Part shown: positions 6,689-13,498 of the stretch, piece by piece
How positions within the stretch are numbered: position 1 is the first letter of the stretch
Layout of the letters: the number at the start of each line of letters is the position of its first letter
From: Clostridia bacterium
GTDB taxonomy: Bacteria; Bacillota_A; Clostridia; Oscillospirales; CAG-272
Direction of reading: 5' to 3'
NCBI GenBank assembly: GCA_017529175.1
Contig: JAFXNX010000047.1
Span: 1-14,979, forward strand
Length of the DNA: 14,979 nt
Translations under genes and position numbers: made by a program
The notes under the pieces: generated by a model
The model's input: only the letters and a program-made list of their open reading frames with translations
Databases searched by the model: none
What the model was told of the DNA's origin: nothing

Positions 6689-7989
6689 AAAAGTCAATCT
6701 GTCTTGTAATAGCGCTTATGATCGCGCTCGGCGCTCTCTCGTATTATTTCTATACCTGGAAATCTCCGACTCCTCCGGACGATGAGATCGAAGAAGAGGT
6801 CGCAGAAGACGAAGAAGAGGGCGGCGAGGAAGAAGTTCCCGAGATCTCAGACAGCGTCGACTGGGAGAAATTCAAAGGCAAAGATATCACGATCAACGTC
6901 TACAACTGGGGCGAGTATATCTCGGTCGACGAGGGAGACGGAGAATTTGATACGAACGAGGAGTTTGAAAAGCTCACCGGTATCAACGTGAACTATTCCA
7001 CTTTCGCAACGAACGAGGAGCTTTACGCGAAGCTGCGGGGCGGCGGAACGAAGTACGACATCGTTATTCCTTCCGACTATATGATATCCCGTATGATAAA
7101 CGAGGATATGTTCGAGCCGCTCGATTTCTCGAATATCCCGAACGTGGAATATATGGACGATACGATCGACTCTTCCTACGACCCGACGCACGAGTATTCC
7201 GTTCCTTATATGTGGGGCGTCGTCGGTATTATTTACAACACGACTCTGATCGACGAGAACGACGATCTTGAAACGTGGGATATTCTCTGGGATGCGAAAT
7301 ACACGGGAAGCATCCTGATGTTCTCAAGTCCGCGCGACGCGTTCGGAATTGCCGAAAAGCGTCTCGGTTATTCTTACAACACCGAGGACCCGGCACAGAT
7401 CGCCGAAGCAGCGGAGCTTCTCAAAGAACAAAAGCCGCTTGTTCAGGCGTACGTTGCCGACGAAGTCTTTGACAAGATGGGCGGCGGCGAGGCGGCGCTT
7501 GCGGTATACTACGCGGGCGACGCGATAACGATGATGGAAGATAACCCGGATCTTGAGTTTGTCGTTCCCCGCGAAGGGACGAATATTTACACCGACGCTA
7601 TGTGCATTCCGAAAGGCGCTCTGAACAAGGAAGCCGCGGAAATGTATATAAACTATATGTGCGAAACGAAAGTCGCGCTCGCAAACTGCGAGTATACCTG
7701 CTATTCGACTCCGCACACCGAAGCGTTCGAATACCTCGACGAGGAGACGCAGAACTCCGTTTCGTACCCCGACGAGGACGTCAAAGCGAAGGGTGAAGTT
7801 TACCACGCTCTTTCCGACGCCGCCGCAAAGGCGCTCGATGAGAACTGGACAGACATCATGTCGAGCGGGAACTCCAACCCCGCCACGGTCGTGATCTTTA
7901 TCGTTGCCTGCGTCGCCGCGATCGTCGTTGTCAACGTTTACAAGCACAACAAGAAGAAAAAGATAGAACTTGAATCGGTGAAGAGTTAG
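6685..7989 (+). CDS. potD: Polyamine-binding protein PotD with membrane anchors at both ends
   Basis: Extracellular substrate-binding protein of the importer, 434 residues, longer than the usual 340-360. The N-terminus (MKKSICLVIALMIALGALSYYF) is a hydrophobic anchor without a lipobox cysteine. Residues of about 31-58 are almost all Glu/Asp, a likely spacer in the wall. The binding domain starts near residue 69 (DITINVYNWGEYISV, the PotD signature) and includes YDIVIPSDYMISRMI and VPYMWGVVGIIYN. Residues of about 401-419 form a second hydrophobic segment (VVIFIVACVAAIVVVNVY) followed by a lysine-rich tail (KHNKKKK). The strong AAGGAGGGGG site lies in the end of potC and the start overlaps the potC stop. 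The stop is TAG. Confidence 0.93.
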   Translation: MKKSICLVIALMIALGALSYYFYTWKSPTPPDDEIEEEVAEDEEEGGEEEVPEISDSVDWEKFKGKDITINVYNWGEYISVDEGDGEFDTNEEFEKLTGINVNYSTFATNEELYAKLRGGGTKYDIVIPSDYMISRMINEDMFEPLDFSNIPNVEYMDDTIDSSYDPTHEYSVPYMWGVVGIIYNTTLIDENDDLETWDILWDAKYTGSILMFSSPRDAFGIAEKRLGYSYNTEDPAQIAEAAELLKEQKPLVQAYVADEVFDKMGGGEAALAVYYAGDAITMMEDNPDLEFVVPREGTNIYTDAMCIPKGALNKEAAEMYINYMCETKVALANCEYTCYSTPHTEAFEYLDEETQNSVSYPDEDVKAKGEVYHALSDAAAKALDENWTDIMSSGNSNPATVVIFIVACVAAIVVVNVYKHNKKKKIELESVKS

Positions 7990-8034
7990 CGGGGCTTTGC
8001 CCCGAAACCCCACCAAAGGGACAAGTCCCTTTGG
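7990..8034 (+). repeat. Two compact hairpins directly after potD
   Basis: CGGGGC-TTT-GCCCCG (7990-8004) and CCAAAGGGAC-AA-GTCCCTTTGG (8013-8034) are perfect inverted repeats separated by 8 bases. No T-run follows either, so they may be RNA-stabilising 3' structures or a small dispersed repeat rather than terminators. Confidence 0.6.
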
Positions 8035-8050
8035 AAACCCAAAATATTAA

Positions 8051-8086
8051 AGCCCGAAAACGCGTGCGTTTTCGGGCTATGTTTTT
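8051..8086 (+). terminator. Intrinsic terminator of the potBCD operon
   Basis: AGCCCGAAAACGC (8051-8063) pairs perfectly with GCGTTTTCGGGCT (8066-8078) across a GT gap, followed by ATGTTTTTA. The stem is 13 bp. The near-symmetric sequence could also stop transcription from the other side. Confidence 0.85.
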
Positions 8087-8132
8087 ATGGGATCAAGGCG
8101 GATATAATGATCTTAACTGACCGAGTTTTGCG

Positions 8133-8171
8133 GTCAAAGAGATTCTTCGGCACGATGCGCCTCAGAATGAC
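8133..8171. repeat. Partial copy (A) of the GTCATYCTGA inverted-repeat element
   Basis: Holds only the right half of the unit: GTCAAAGAGATTCTTCGGCA followed by CGATGCGCCTCAGAATGAC. The matching left half is missing or degenerate. Confidence 0.8.
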
Positions 8172-8183
8172 ATTCCCCCCGAC

Positions 8184-8268
8184 GTCATCCTGAACGAAGT
8201 GAAGGATCCCGTTATCAAGAGAGCAGTACGTCAAAGGGATTCTTCGGCACGGTGCGCCTCAGAATGAC
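8184..8268. repeat. Complete copy (B) of the GTCATYCTGA inverted-repeat element
   Basis: Unit of 85 bp from GTCATCCTGAACGAAG to CGCCTCAGAATGAC. Its ends are imperfect inverted repeats: the left reads GTCATCCTGA...GAAGGATC, and the reverse complement of the right reads GTCATTCTGA...GAAGAATC. It is nearly identical to copy C and starts exactly 99 bp before it. Confidence 0.9.
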
Positions 8269-8282
8269 GACATTCCCCCGAC

Positions 8283-8367
8283 GTCATCCTGAACGAAGTG
8301 AAGGATCCCGTTATCACGAGAGCAGTACGTCAAAGAGATTCTTCGGCACGATGCGCCTCAGAATGAC
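8283..8367. repeat. Complete copy (C) of the GTCATYCTGA inverted-repeat element
   Basis: Second full 85-bp unit in direct tandem with copy B, with the same termini and only a few substitutions. It ends 8 bases from the stop codon of the GIY-YIG gene. The spacer between units (GACATTCCCCCGAC-like) is also conserved. Confidence 0.9.
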
Positions 8368-8375
8368 AGAAAGGG

Positions 8376-8663
8376 TTAATTCATCCATTTTTCAGATAAA
8401 TCATCCCAGTTAGGATTATTCCTTTCAACCAACGCGTTCTTTTTATTTCTAACCCATCCTTTTAATTCTTTTTCACGGCGGATGGCAAGGTTTATATCCG
8501 TATATGTTTCAAAGTAGACAAGTTTGTGGACGTTATATCGTTTCGTAAAACCGTCGATTAGTTTATTTTTGTGTTCATACATTCTGCGTTTTATATCGTT
8601 TGTGACACCGATATACATCACCCTGTTGTTTGTGTTTGTAAGAATATATGTATAATAATTCAT
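8376..8663 (-). CDS. GIY-YIG nuclease family small protein
   Basis: Single-domain protein of 95 residues. The start MNYYTYILTNTNNRVMYIGV contains the two conserved elements of the GIY-YIG catalytic fold (TYIL and YIG). They are followed by TNDIKRRMYEHKN with the conserved basic residue, and by a later FETYTDINLAIRREKELKGW region typical of stand-alone members. The family catalyses metal-dependent phosphodiester cleavage; the role of the solitary versions is unsettled. I take ATG 8663 rather than the TTG one codon earlier; GGGGTGA sits just upstream. The gene lies between copies of the same inverted-repeat element, and its stop is 8 bases from one. That suggests it travels with the repeat. Confidence 0.9.
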   Translation of the reverse strand: MNYYTYILTNTNNRVMYIGVTNDIKRRMYEHKNKLIDGFTKRYNVHKLVYFETYTDINLAIRREKELKGWVRNKKNALVERNNPNWDDLSEKWMN

Positions 8664-8681
8664 CAAATCACCCCGGTGATT

Positions 8682-8710
8682 ATTATATCGTATTCGGTTG
8701 TATAAATCAA
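8682..8710 (-). promoter_or_regulatory. Promoter of the GIY-YIG gene
   Basis: On the minus strand TTGATT (8705-8710), a 17-bp spacer and TATAAT (8682-8687). Transcription would start about 12 bases before the ATG, giving a very short leader. Confidence 0.6.
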
Positions 8711-8748
8711 GCGGTCTGGAAAAGGGTTTGTATTGTTATAGTGATAAC

Positions 8749-8855
8749 GGGATTCTTCGGCACGATGCGCCTCAGAACAACATTCCCCCCGACGTCATCC
8801 TGAACGAAGTGAAGGATCCCGTTATCACGAGAGCAGTACGTCAAAGAGATTCTTC
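8749..8855. repeat. Partial copies (D) of the GTCATYCTGA element on the far side of the GIY-YIG gene
   Basis: A right-half fragment (GATTCTTCGGCACGATGCGC then CTCAGAAC, 8751-8778), the conserved C-rich spacer, and a left-half unit starting GTCATCCTGAACGAAG at 8794. The last unit breaks off after GAGATTCTTC at about 8855, 47 bp before the first TGTAAAC box. The order of parts is the same as in copies A-C. Confidence 0.85.
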
Positions 8856-8901
8856 TCGGGCGAATTTAGCTGCGTCGAGCGGCGCTGCTGTGCGCGCTGC
8901 A

Positions 8902-8965
8902 AATGTAAACAAATTGTAAATAATAGAAGAAAACCTGCTATTTTGGCGATTTTTAATGATTACAT
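8902..8965 (+). promoter_or_regulatory. Shared regulatory module, copy 1 (ECF sigma operon)
   Basis: Boxes AATGTAAAC (8902-8910) and ATTGTAAAT (8913-8921) start 11 bp apart. AACCTGCTATTTTGGCGA starts at 8932 and TTTTTAATGATTA ends at 8962. The same layout occurs at 10894 and 14709. AACCT resembles an ECF -35 core, which would fit autoregulation by the sigma factor encoded 60 bases downstream. This copy has the most substitutions and lacks the clear hairpin and the 10-codon ORF. Confidence 0.75.
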
Positions 8966-9023
8966 ATATGTAGCAGTGATTTAGCGGGAGTATCGGCATT
9001 TTTGAGATTCTTAGGAGCGATAT

Positions 9024-9533
9024 ATGCAAAAGAAGGACGTAGACGCTTTTCTTACATCATATCTTGAAAAGATCTTCAAATATTGTTTCGTGTCTTTGCT
9101 CTTCGACCGGCATCTTGCGGAAGAAGCGGTAAACGAGGTCTGCGTGATAGTATTGAAGAAGAAGGATAATCTTAACGGAAAGCACATTGACGCGTATTTA
9201 TACCGCGTCGCGGACAACGTAATAAAGAGGCTTCGCTCCGAAAAAGAAGAGCGAAGGCGGCGCGAGGTCCCGCTCGAAAGCTATTATTCGAGCGTTGAGA
9301 AGCTAAGCACCACCGATAATTATTTCGAGAGCCGCTATGACGACGAAAAGTACGCTGAGAAGATATATCAAGAGCTGCCGGATGATTTAAAAGAAATATT
9401 CAGACTCCGCTTTGCGGAATCTATGGCGCTGAAGGAGATCGCGGCGAGGACGGGTATTCCTTATTCGACCGTGCGGCTGCGAATTGAGAAGATCAAGAAA
9501 TATATCTCACAGCATGAATTTGATCTTGTATAA
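9024..9533 (+). CDS. ECF (extracytoplasmic function) RNA polymerase sigma factor
   Basis: Group 4 sigma factor of 169 residues. Region 2 covers about residues 5-80, including the core-binding/-10 part RHLAEEAVNEVCVIVLKK and AYLYRVADNVIKRLRSEKEE. Region 4 covers about residues 115-165, with a helix-turn-helix ALKEIAARTGIPYSTVRLRI after LPDDLKEIFRLRFAES. The start has AGGAG 6 bases upstream. It is followed 16 bases later by a gene with the layout of a membrane anti-sigma factor, the standard arrangement for signal-responsive ECF systems. The target promoters are unknown, but the repeated module before this gene and two other units is the obvious candidate. Confidence 0.93.
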   Translation: MQKKDVDAFLTSYLEKIFKYCFVSLLFDRHLAEEAVNEVCVIVLKKKDNLNGKHIDAYLYRVADNVIKRLRSEKEERRRREVPLESYYSSVEKLSTTDNYFESRYDDEKYAEKIYQELPDDLKEIFRLRFAESMALKEIAARTGIPYSTVRLRIEKIKKYISQHEFDLV

Positions 9534-9549
9534 AAAAGGGGGGAGAGGA

Positions 9550-10407
9550 ATGAAGAGTTATCTTGAGAAAAGACTTGAAAAGTATGAAAAGAGACGCCGC
9601 ATCGAGTGCGACGAGGAACTGATCGCCGCCGTAAGCGAGATACTTGAAGCGGAAAAGAAAAAGCCGCCTCTTTTACGGAACAACGACTTGATAGCCGAGG
9701 CGGCGGACGCGCTGATCGACCTTTGCGGCGCGGGCGACGGGATCGAGGATGAGATCGATCGTTGCCGCGAAGCGCTATCATCGTCTCTTTCCGAAGAAGA
9801 ACGCCCGGACAGGGGAAGAATCGCGCCGGCGCTCAAATGGCTTATCCCCGCGGCTATTATTATCTCTCTCTTCTTCGCCCTTCCTTCTTCGGCTCATGAG
9901 TTTAGATATTTAGCTACCCGATTGACGCTTGAAGAGAGAAGAATTGTTGATAATACCGAGGTCGGAAAAACCCGGACAGTAGGTGATAATGAATACAGCA
10001 GCAGTAAATGGATAAAGTATGTCGATATCACGTCTCTTCGTCAGCTAAGCGAACTGATCGACGTACGTGGAGTGTTATTTCCCTTAAGTTTGGAAAATAA
10101 ATATGAAATGACTTATAATTACGAAGATTTCGGAACATATAAATACGGTTGTATATCAATTGATCAAGAGGATGTTTTTGCAAGTATAACTATTGAAACA
10201 TGCGAACGATATGTTGATGTGAAATACGAAAGGGAAAGAATAGGAGATTTTGACGTTTTCGTGTCGGAATACGAAGATTTGATGAGACCGGGCGAGATGA
10301 GATATCAGTTTGAATTTAATTATAACGGATCATCTTATTTAATCGGTTCAAATAAATATGAGATATCACTTGAAATACTAAACAGTATGGAGGAAATCAA
10401 AGAATGA
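9550..10407 (+). CDS. Putative membrane anti-sigma factor
   Basis: Product of 285 residues from ATG 9550, which follows GGGGGGAGAGG; an in-frame upstream start inside the sigma gene is less likely. Residues 1-95 are charged, helical and cytoplasmic. Residues of about 96-113 form one membrane segment (WLIPAAIIISLFFALP). The remainder is an extracellular domain rich in Tyr, Glu and beta-strand patterns, ending SYLIGSNKYEISLEILNSME, which resembles the end of DUF4367-type sensor domains. It would hold the ECF sigma at the membrane until an outside signal frees it. No zinc-binding HxxxCxxC anti-sigma motif is visible. Base composition changes inside the gene: GC-rich to the membrane segment, AT-rich after it. 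It overlaps the next gene by 4 bases. Confidence 0.8.
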   Translation: MKSYLEKRLEKYEKRRRIECDEELIAAVSEILEAEKKKPPLLRNNDLIAEAADALIDLCGAGDGIEDEIDRCREALSSSLSEEERPDRGRIAPALKWLIPAAIIISLFFALPSSAHEFRYLATRLTLEERRIVDNTEVGKTRTVGDNEYSSSKWIKYVDITSLRQLSELIDVRGVLFPLSLENKYEMTYNYEDFGTYKYGCISIDQEDVFASITIETCERYVDVKYERERIGDFDVFVSEYEDLMRPGEMRYQFEFNYNGSSYLIGSNKYEISLEILNSMEEIKE

Positions 10408-10820
10408 GATCGTTAAAAATTATTTCGGTCACGCTTGTATTACTTGCTATATCATTTTGTGTACCATTCGGCAGCTTCGCAGAGGGCGAGCCGGTGACTT
10501 TTTATTACAATAACGGACAGGTGGAAGTCACGTTTGAGGATCCGACGGATATCAGCTATGAAAAAATGCAGTTTATTGCGGATAAGCTCGCAGGAGTGGG
10601 TCTTCAATCTCCCGGAGGGGATTCAATTATGCTGAATCCAGAGTGCGCCGCGGGAAATCATCTTATCGATCATAAAACGGTGTCGAGAGTTGCACATAAC
10701 GTATATACAACTTCACCGAAATGTGTTAGAAACACATATTATGTCACATACTGCAAGAGATCAAATTGTGATTATTATGTGGAAATTCTGACAAATTCAG
10801 AAAGAATACTATGTCATTGA
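10404..10820 (+). CDS. Small secreted Cys/His-containing protein of the sigma operon
   Basis: Product of 138 residues, translationally coupled to the anti-sigma gene by an ATGA overlap. Residues 1-26 are a signal peptide (hydrophobic core IISVTLVLLAISFCVPFG, then SFAEGE). The mature part has strand-rich YYNNGQVEVTFEDP and then a C-terminal section with His and five Cys residues (C...H...H...C, YCKRSNCDYY, ILCH). It could be disulfide-bonded or bind metal. I do not recognise a named family. Its position third in an ECF operon suggests an envelope role, perhaps as signal or effector. A strong terminator follows. Confidence 0.8.
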   Translation: MRSLKIISVTLVLLAISFCVPFGSFAEGEPVTFYYNNGQVEVTFEDPTDISYEKMQFIADKLAGVGLQSPGGDSIMLNPECAAGNHLIDHKTVSRVAHNVYTTSPKCVRNTYYVTYCKRSNCDYYVEILTNSERILCH

Positions 10821-10861
10821 TTTAATTCGGTCTTTCCCTTAAATATTTCACATTCATCACG

Positions 10862-10888
10862 CCGGGCGGGTCACCGCCCGGTTTTTCT
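10862..10888 (+). terminator. Terminator of the ECF sigma operon
   Basis: CCGGGCGG (10862-10869), loop GTCA, CCGCCCGG (10874-10881), then TTTTTC. The stem is 8 bp and all G-C. It separates the sigma operon from the next unit. Confidence 0.95.
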
Positions 10889-10893
10889 CTGAA

Positions 10894-10991
10894 TTTGTAA
10901 ACAATTTGTAAACTCCGCAAATCAAACCTGCTATTTTTGCGATTTTTGATGATTAGAGTATATGTAAGGGGGAGAATTGCATTTTTCTCCC
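10894..10991 (+). promoter_or_regulatory. Shared regulatory module, copy 2 (lectin operon), with hairpin
   Basis: TTTGTAAAC at 10894-10902 and again at 10905-10913 are identical boxes 11 bp apart. AACCTGCTATTTTTGCGA starts at 10925, followed by TTTTTGATGATTAGAGTA up to 10960. Next comes a hairpin, GGGAGAA (10970-10976) with TTCTCCC (10985-10991) around TTGCATTT. The rest of the 328-base gap between genes (10821-11148) holds the terminator before this module and the small ORF after it. Confidence 0.8.
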
Positions 10992-11033
10992 AAGTAACAT
11001 AAAAATCAAATTCGATCGAAGGGAGAGCGGTTT

Positions 11034-11066
11034 ATGAGATTATCGTTCCGTTTGCCGTATTTGTAA
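11034..11066 (+). CDS. Ten-codon ORF MRLSFRLPYL in the lectin operon leader
   Basis: ATG AGA TTA to TTG TAA, 10 codons, with AAGGGAGAG 7-8 bases upstream. It would be an unremarkable short ORF on its own. At the right end of the window the same leader module is followed by another ORF of exactly 10 codons ending in the same Leu-Pro-aromatic-large hydrophobic pattern. It could be a leader peptide controlling downstream genes or a short signal peptide; it has no export signal. The evidence is architectural only. Confidence 0.45.
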   Translation: MRLSFRLPYL

Positions 11067-11148
11067 AATCGCTTGTTAAAGCCTTATACTTCTATGAGTC
11101 AAAACAATCGAACAACAAAATTCTGATTATCAAATTAATGGAGGAATT

Positions 11149-11547
11149 ATGAAGATACTTAATAAAATACTATCATTATTAGTTGCATTAATTATATTTG
11201 TGCTTAATGTGCAGTCAGTGTCTTTTGCTGTTGTTGCAAATGAAAATACTCCTATAATTGAGAGTATTGAAGAATATAAAGAAGTTTCATTTGACATTAA
11301 TGACGATTTTGAAGACAACGTTGTAATGGTCACTTTAAAAAAAGAGTATAGTGATCCTACTGTTAAAATAACAAAAGATATTTTCCCTGATATTGATATT
11401 AAGAATATAGAAAACTATATTATTTCAGATCCTGACGATAATTTTACGCGAGATATTGCTATAACGGGAAAGATTCTCAAAGGTTTTTGTTTGAAGAATT
11501 GGATCGAAATAATAATAACTATTACGGACAAGGAGGCAATACATTAA
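11149..11547 (+). pseudogene. N-terminal fragment of a secreted lectin/dockerin protein (frameshifted)
   Basis: Open frame of 132 codons with GGAGG 4 bases before the ATG. Residues 1-27 form a signal peptide (LSLLVALIIFVLNVQSVSFA). VVMVTLKKEYSD and KITKDIFPDIDIKNIENY then resemble the start of the strand-helix domain that occurs twice in the gene at 13499 (compare PSFFPEIEDMIDNV there). The frame ends out of register with the lectin frame that overlaps it: a ricin-type motif (GKDSQRFLFEEL) is already readable in the -1 frame from about 11466. I infer a frameshift, possibly with a deletion, near 11436-11460 in one original secreted protein. The second half of the N-terminal domain is missing. 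Confidence 0.7.
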
Positions 11548-13472
11548 GGGGTTATTGCTATGCGATGAATTCTTCTAAAACGTACGGTATTGACATTTCT
11601 ACTGATACTTTATATAATTTGGATGATAAAGATTCAATTGCTCACCATTTTTGCTTTAATCGCGAACCGTATGGCTTATATACAATAAAAGATGTACTAT
11701 CAGGCGATTTATTACAAGCAAATATTGATGAATCAGTATACTTTGCAAGTGCTAACGGGTCGGAGAGACAATTATGGAATATATCTCTTGTATCAGGTAC
11801 TTATTACATTGAGAACGTTTATACTGAAGGTTATTTAAAGTATTACAATGATGGATTTGGCAATATAGAAGTTGCAACATGCAGTGATGCGTATGATCCG
11901 AGTTATGAAGATATTGAATATCAAAAGTATTCTGTCATTCAAGGGAGTACAGACTATTTGATTATTCCAAAAAACGATCCCGGAAAAGCTGTTACTCTTG
12001 ATGATTCTTTGGTCAAGTCAAATATACCGCTGACAGTAAACGCAATTGATTTCACTAATGCAGATCAAAAGTTTCAGTTTTACTATGAAAACACAGGATT
12101 TTATATAATCAAAAGTTCAAAATATCCTAGTTTGAATTATAGTGCAGATTTATTTAATATACTTCTTAAATCTACTCGCACAATTTTTATAATCACTCAA
12201 ACGGAAGATGGATATTATAAGATAAATGGAACATCTAATACCGCTATAGAATATGATGATGATACCATTTATCTTAGGGATAACAAAATAGATAATGACG
12301 ATAGTCAAAAGTTCATGCTTGTCCCGGTAACCGATACGATTGTTGACGGAACATATCAAATATTATCGAATGATAATCAAACGAAAGCAATCACTGTCGG
12401 AACTTCAATGAGTGATGGTAGCAGTATTAACATTGCAAATGCAAATAGTACTGATAAATCACAGTTGTTTTATATTTACAAATGTGGCGACGGTTATAGA
12501 TTTGTTAGTCTTAGTTCCGGTAACTCTATCGGTTTTGCAAGTGACTATCACTCTTTAGTTCAGAAACATTATTCTAACAGTGATATATCGCAAATATGGC
12601 AGTTGAACAATACGACTTCAACAGGTTCGAACTATACGGCTAAAATCGTGTCATACAGAACAGGCGATTATTGGTGGAAACATAATAACTCGGTGTCAGG
12701 TAGATATTATGACAACAAGACAGATCAATTATTTGTCTTGAATCGAGTTGATCAAAACAATAAAACTGCTTACGGTGAGGTCGTTTCGAGCTCTGATACT
12801 ACAAAGGATATATCTTTGAGCGGAACGGACGCCGTCCTATCGAGCATTTCTTCCAATGGGCGAACGACACTTGGTTTTTCTTCTGATAGTAACGGACTCT
12901 GGACGATCACGGAGAGGACAAGCAATAAAGCTTTGGACTATTCAAATAATACGTTGTCTTTTAACACCTCAACCGGTAGCGTTTCTCAGAAATGGATAAT
13001 AAGTAAAGTTACAAGCGGCAATTATATTATAATCAATTTGGGAAGCGGGAAAGCGCTTATGAATTACAACGGCATTTTGTCGATTGATCATTATACAGGT
13101 CTGCAATCTCAAATCTTTAATATATATATTAAAGGGGAGATTAACGGGGATGGAGCAATCGATTCGTCTGATATAACGATGCTGCAACAGTATCTTTCAG
13201 GATATATCAGTTTGACTACTGTGCAAAAGTATTGTGCAGATTTTGATATGAGTGGTTTTGTAACTTTACAAGATATTTCGGCATTACAAAACTATTTGAA
13301 CATAGGTACGGTCTTTAGATCAAATCCGACAAATGAAGACGACATTTTATATGGAACGGGAATTAATGTATTTACTGAAAGAGAAATGCTTGAAATGTCA
13401 AGTGAAGAGTTCCTTGAATTCCTATTTGGAGATATCGATTATTCCTTACTTCGCATCGAATTGTTTGATTAA
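11487..13472 (+). CDS. Ricin-type lectin repeats plus dockerin (C-terminal part of the broken gene)
   Basis: The frame is open from 11442. The listed start is only a TTG (11487) without a good ribosome site, and there is no signal peptide, so it probably belongs to the secreted frame at 11149. Repeated QxW/QxF-type motifs mark R-type beta-trefoil lobes: SERQLWNI, ADQKFQFY, DSQKFMLV, KSQLFYIY, ISQIWQLN, VSQKWIIS and QSQIFNIY. This suggests about three trefoils that bind carbohydrate. Residues 549-610 form a type I dockerin with loops NGDGAIDSSDITMLQQYL and DFDMSGFVTLQDISALQNYL. A 51-residue acidic tail follows. The gene is AT-rich with AT-ending codons. The gap to the next gene is 26 bases. 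Confidence 0.82.
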   Translation: MFEELDRNNNNYYGQGGNTLRGYCYAMNSSKTYGIDISTDTLYNLDDKDSIAHHFCFNREPYGLYTIKDVLSGDLLQANIDESVYFASANGSERQLWNISLVSGTYYIENVYTEGYLKYYNDGFGNIEVATCSDAYDPSYEDIEYQKYSVIQGSTDYLIIPKNDPGKAVTLDDSLVKSNIPLTVNAIDFTNADQKFQFYYENTGFYIIKSSKYPSLNYSADLFNILLKSTRTIFIITQTEDGYYKINGTSNTAIEYDDDTIYLRDNKIDNDDSQKFMLVPVTDTIVDGTYQILSNDNQTKAITVGTSMSDGSSINIANANSTDKSQLFYIYKCGDGYRFVSLSSGNSIGFASDYHSLVQKHYSNSDISQIWQLNNTTSTGSNYTAKIVSYRTGDYWWKHNNSVSGRYYDNKTDQLFVLNRVDQNNKTAYGEVVSSSDTTKDISLSGTDAVLSSISSNGRTTLGFSSDSNGLWTITERTSNKALDYSNNTLSFNTSTGSVSQKWIISKVTSGNYIIINLGSGKALMNYNGILSIDHYTGLQSQIFNIYIKGEINGDGAIDSSDITMLQQYLSGYISLTTVQKYCADFDMSGFVTLQDISALQNYLNIGTVFRSNPTNEDDILYGTGINVFTEREMLEMSSEEFLEFLFGDIDYSLLRIELFD

Positions 13473-13498
13473 TGATTATAATTTAGGAGGATAAAAAG

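Noticed and set aside
8133..8367. CRISPR-like array of spaced repeats
   Set aside because: The repeated part is 85 of 99 bp, units have inverted-repeat ends, the short spacers are themselves conserved, and no cas gene is near.
8698..8919. Plus-strand open frame of 73 codons
   Set aside because: It runs through the inverted-repeat element and has no ribosome site or conserved content.
10941..10966. Plain SigA promoter TTGCGA/TATATG in module copy 2
   Set aside because: The -10 part (TATATG) is not kept in copy 3 (TAAGTG) while the surrounding block is, so the conserved signal is probably something else.
11466..11547. Programmed -1 frameshift in the lectin gene
   Set aside because: No X-XXY-YYZ heptamer in the right phase and no clear downstream stimulator; a mutation or assembly error is simpler.
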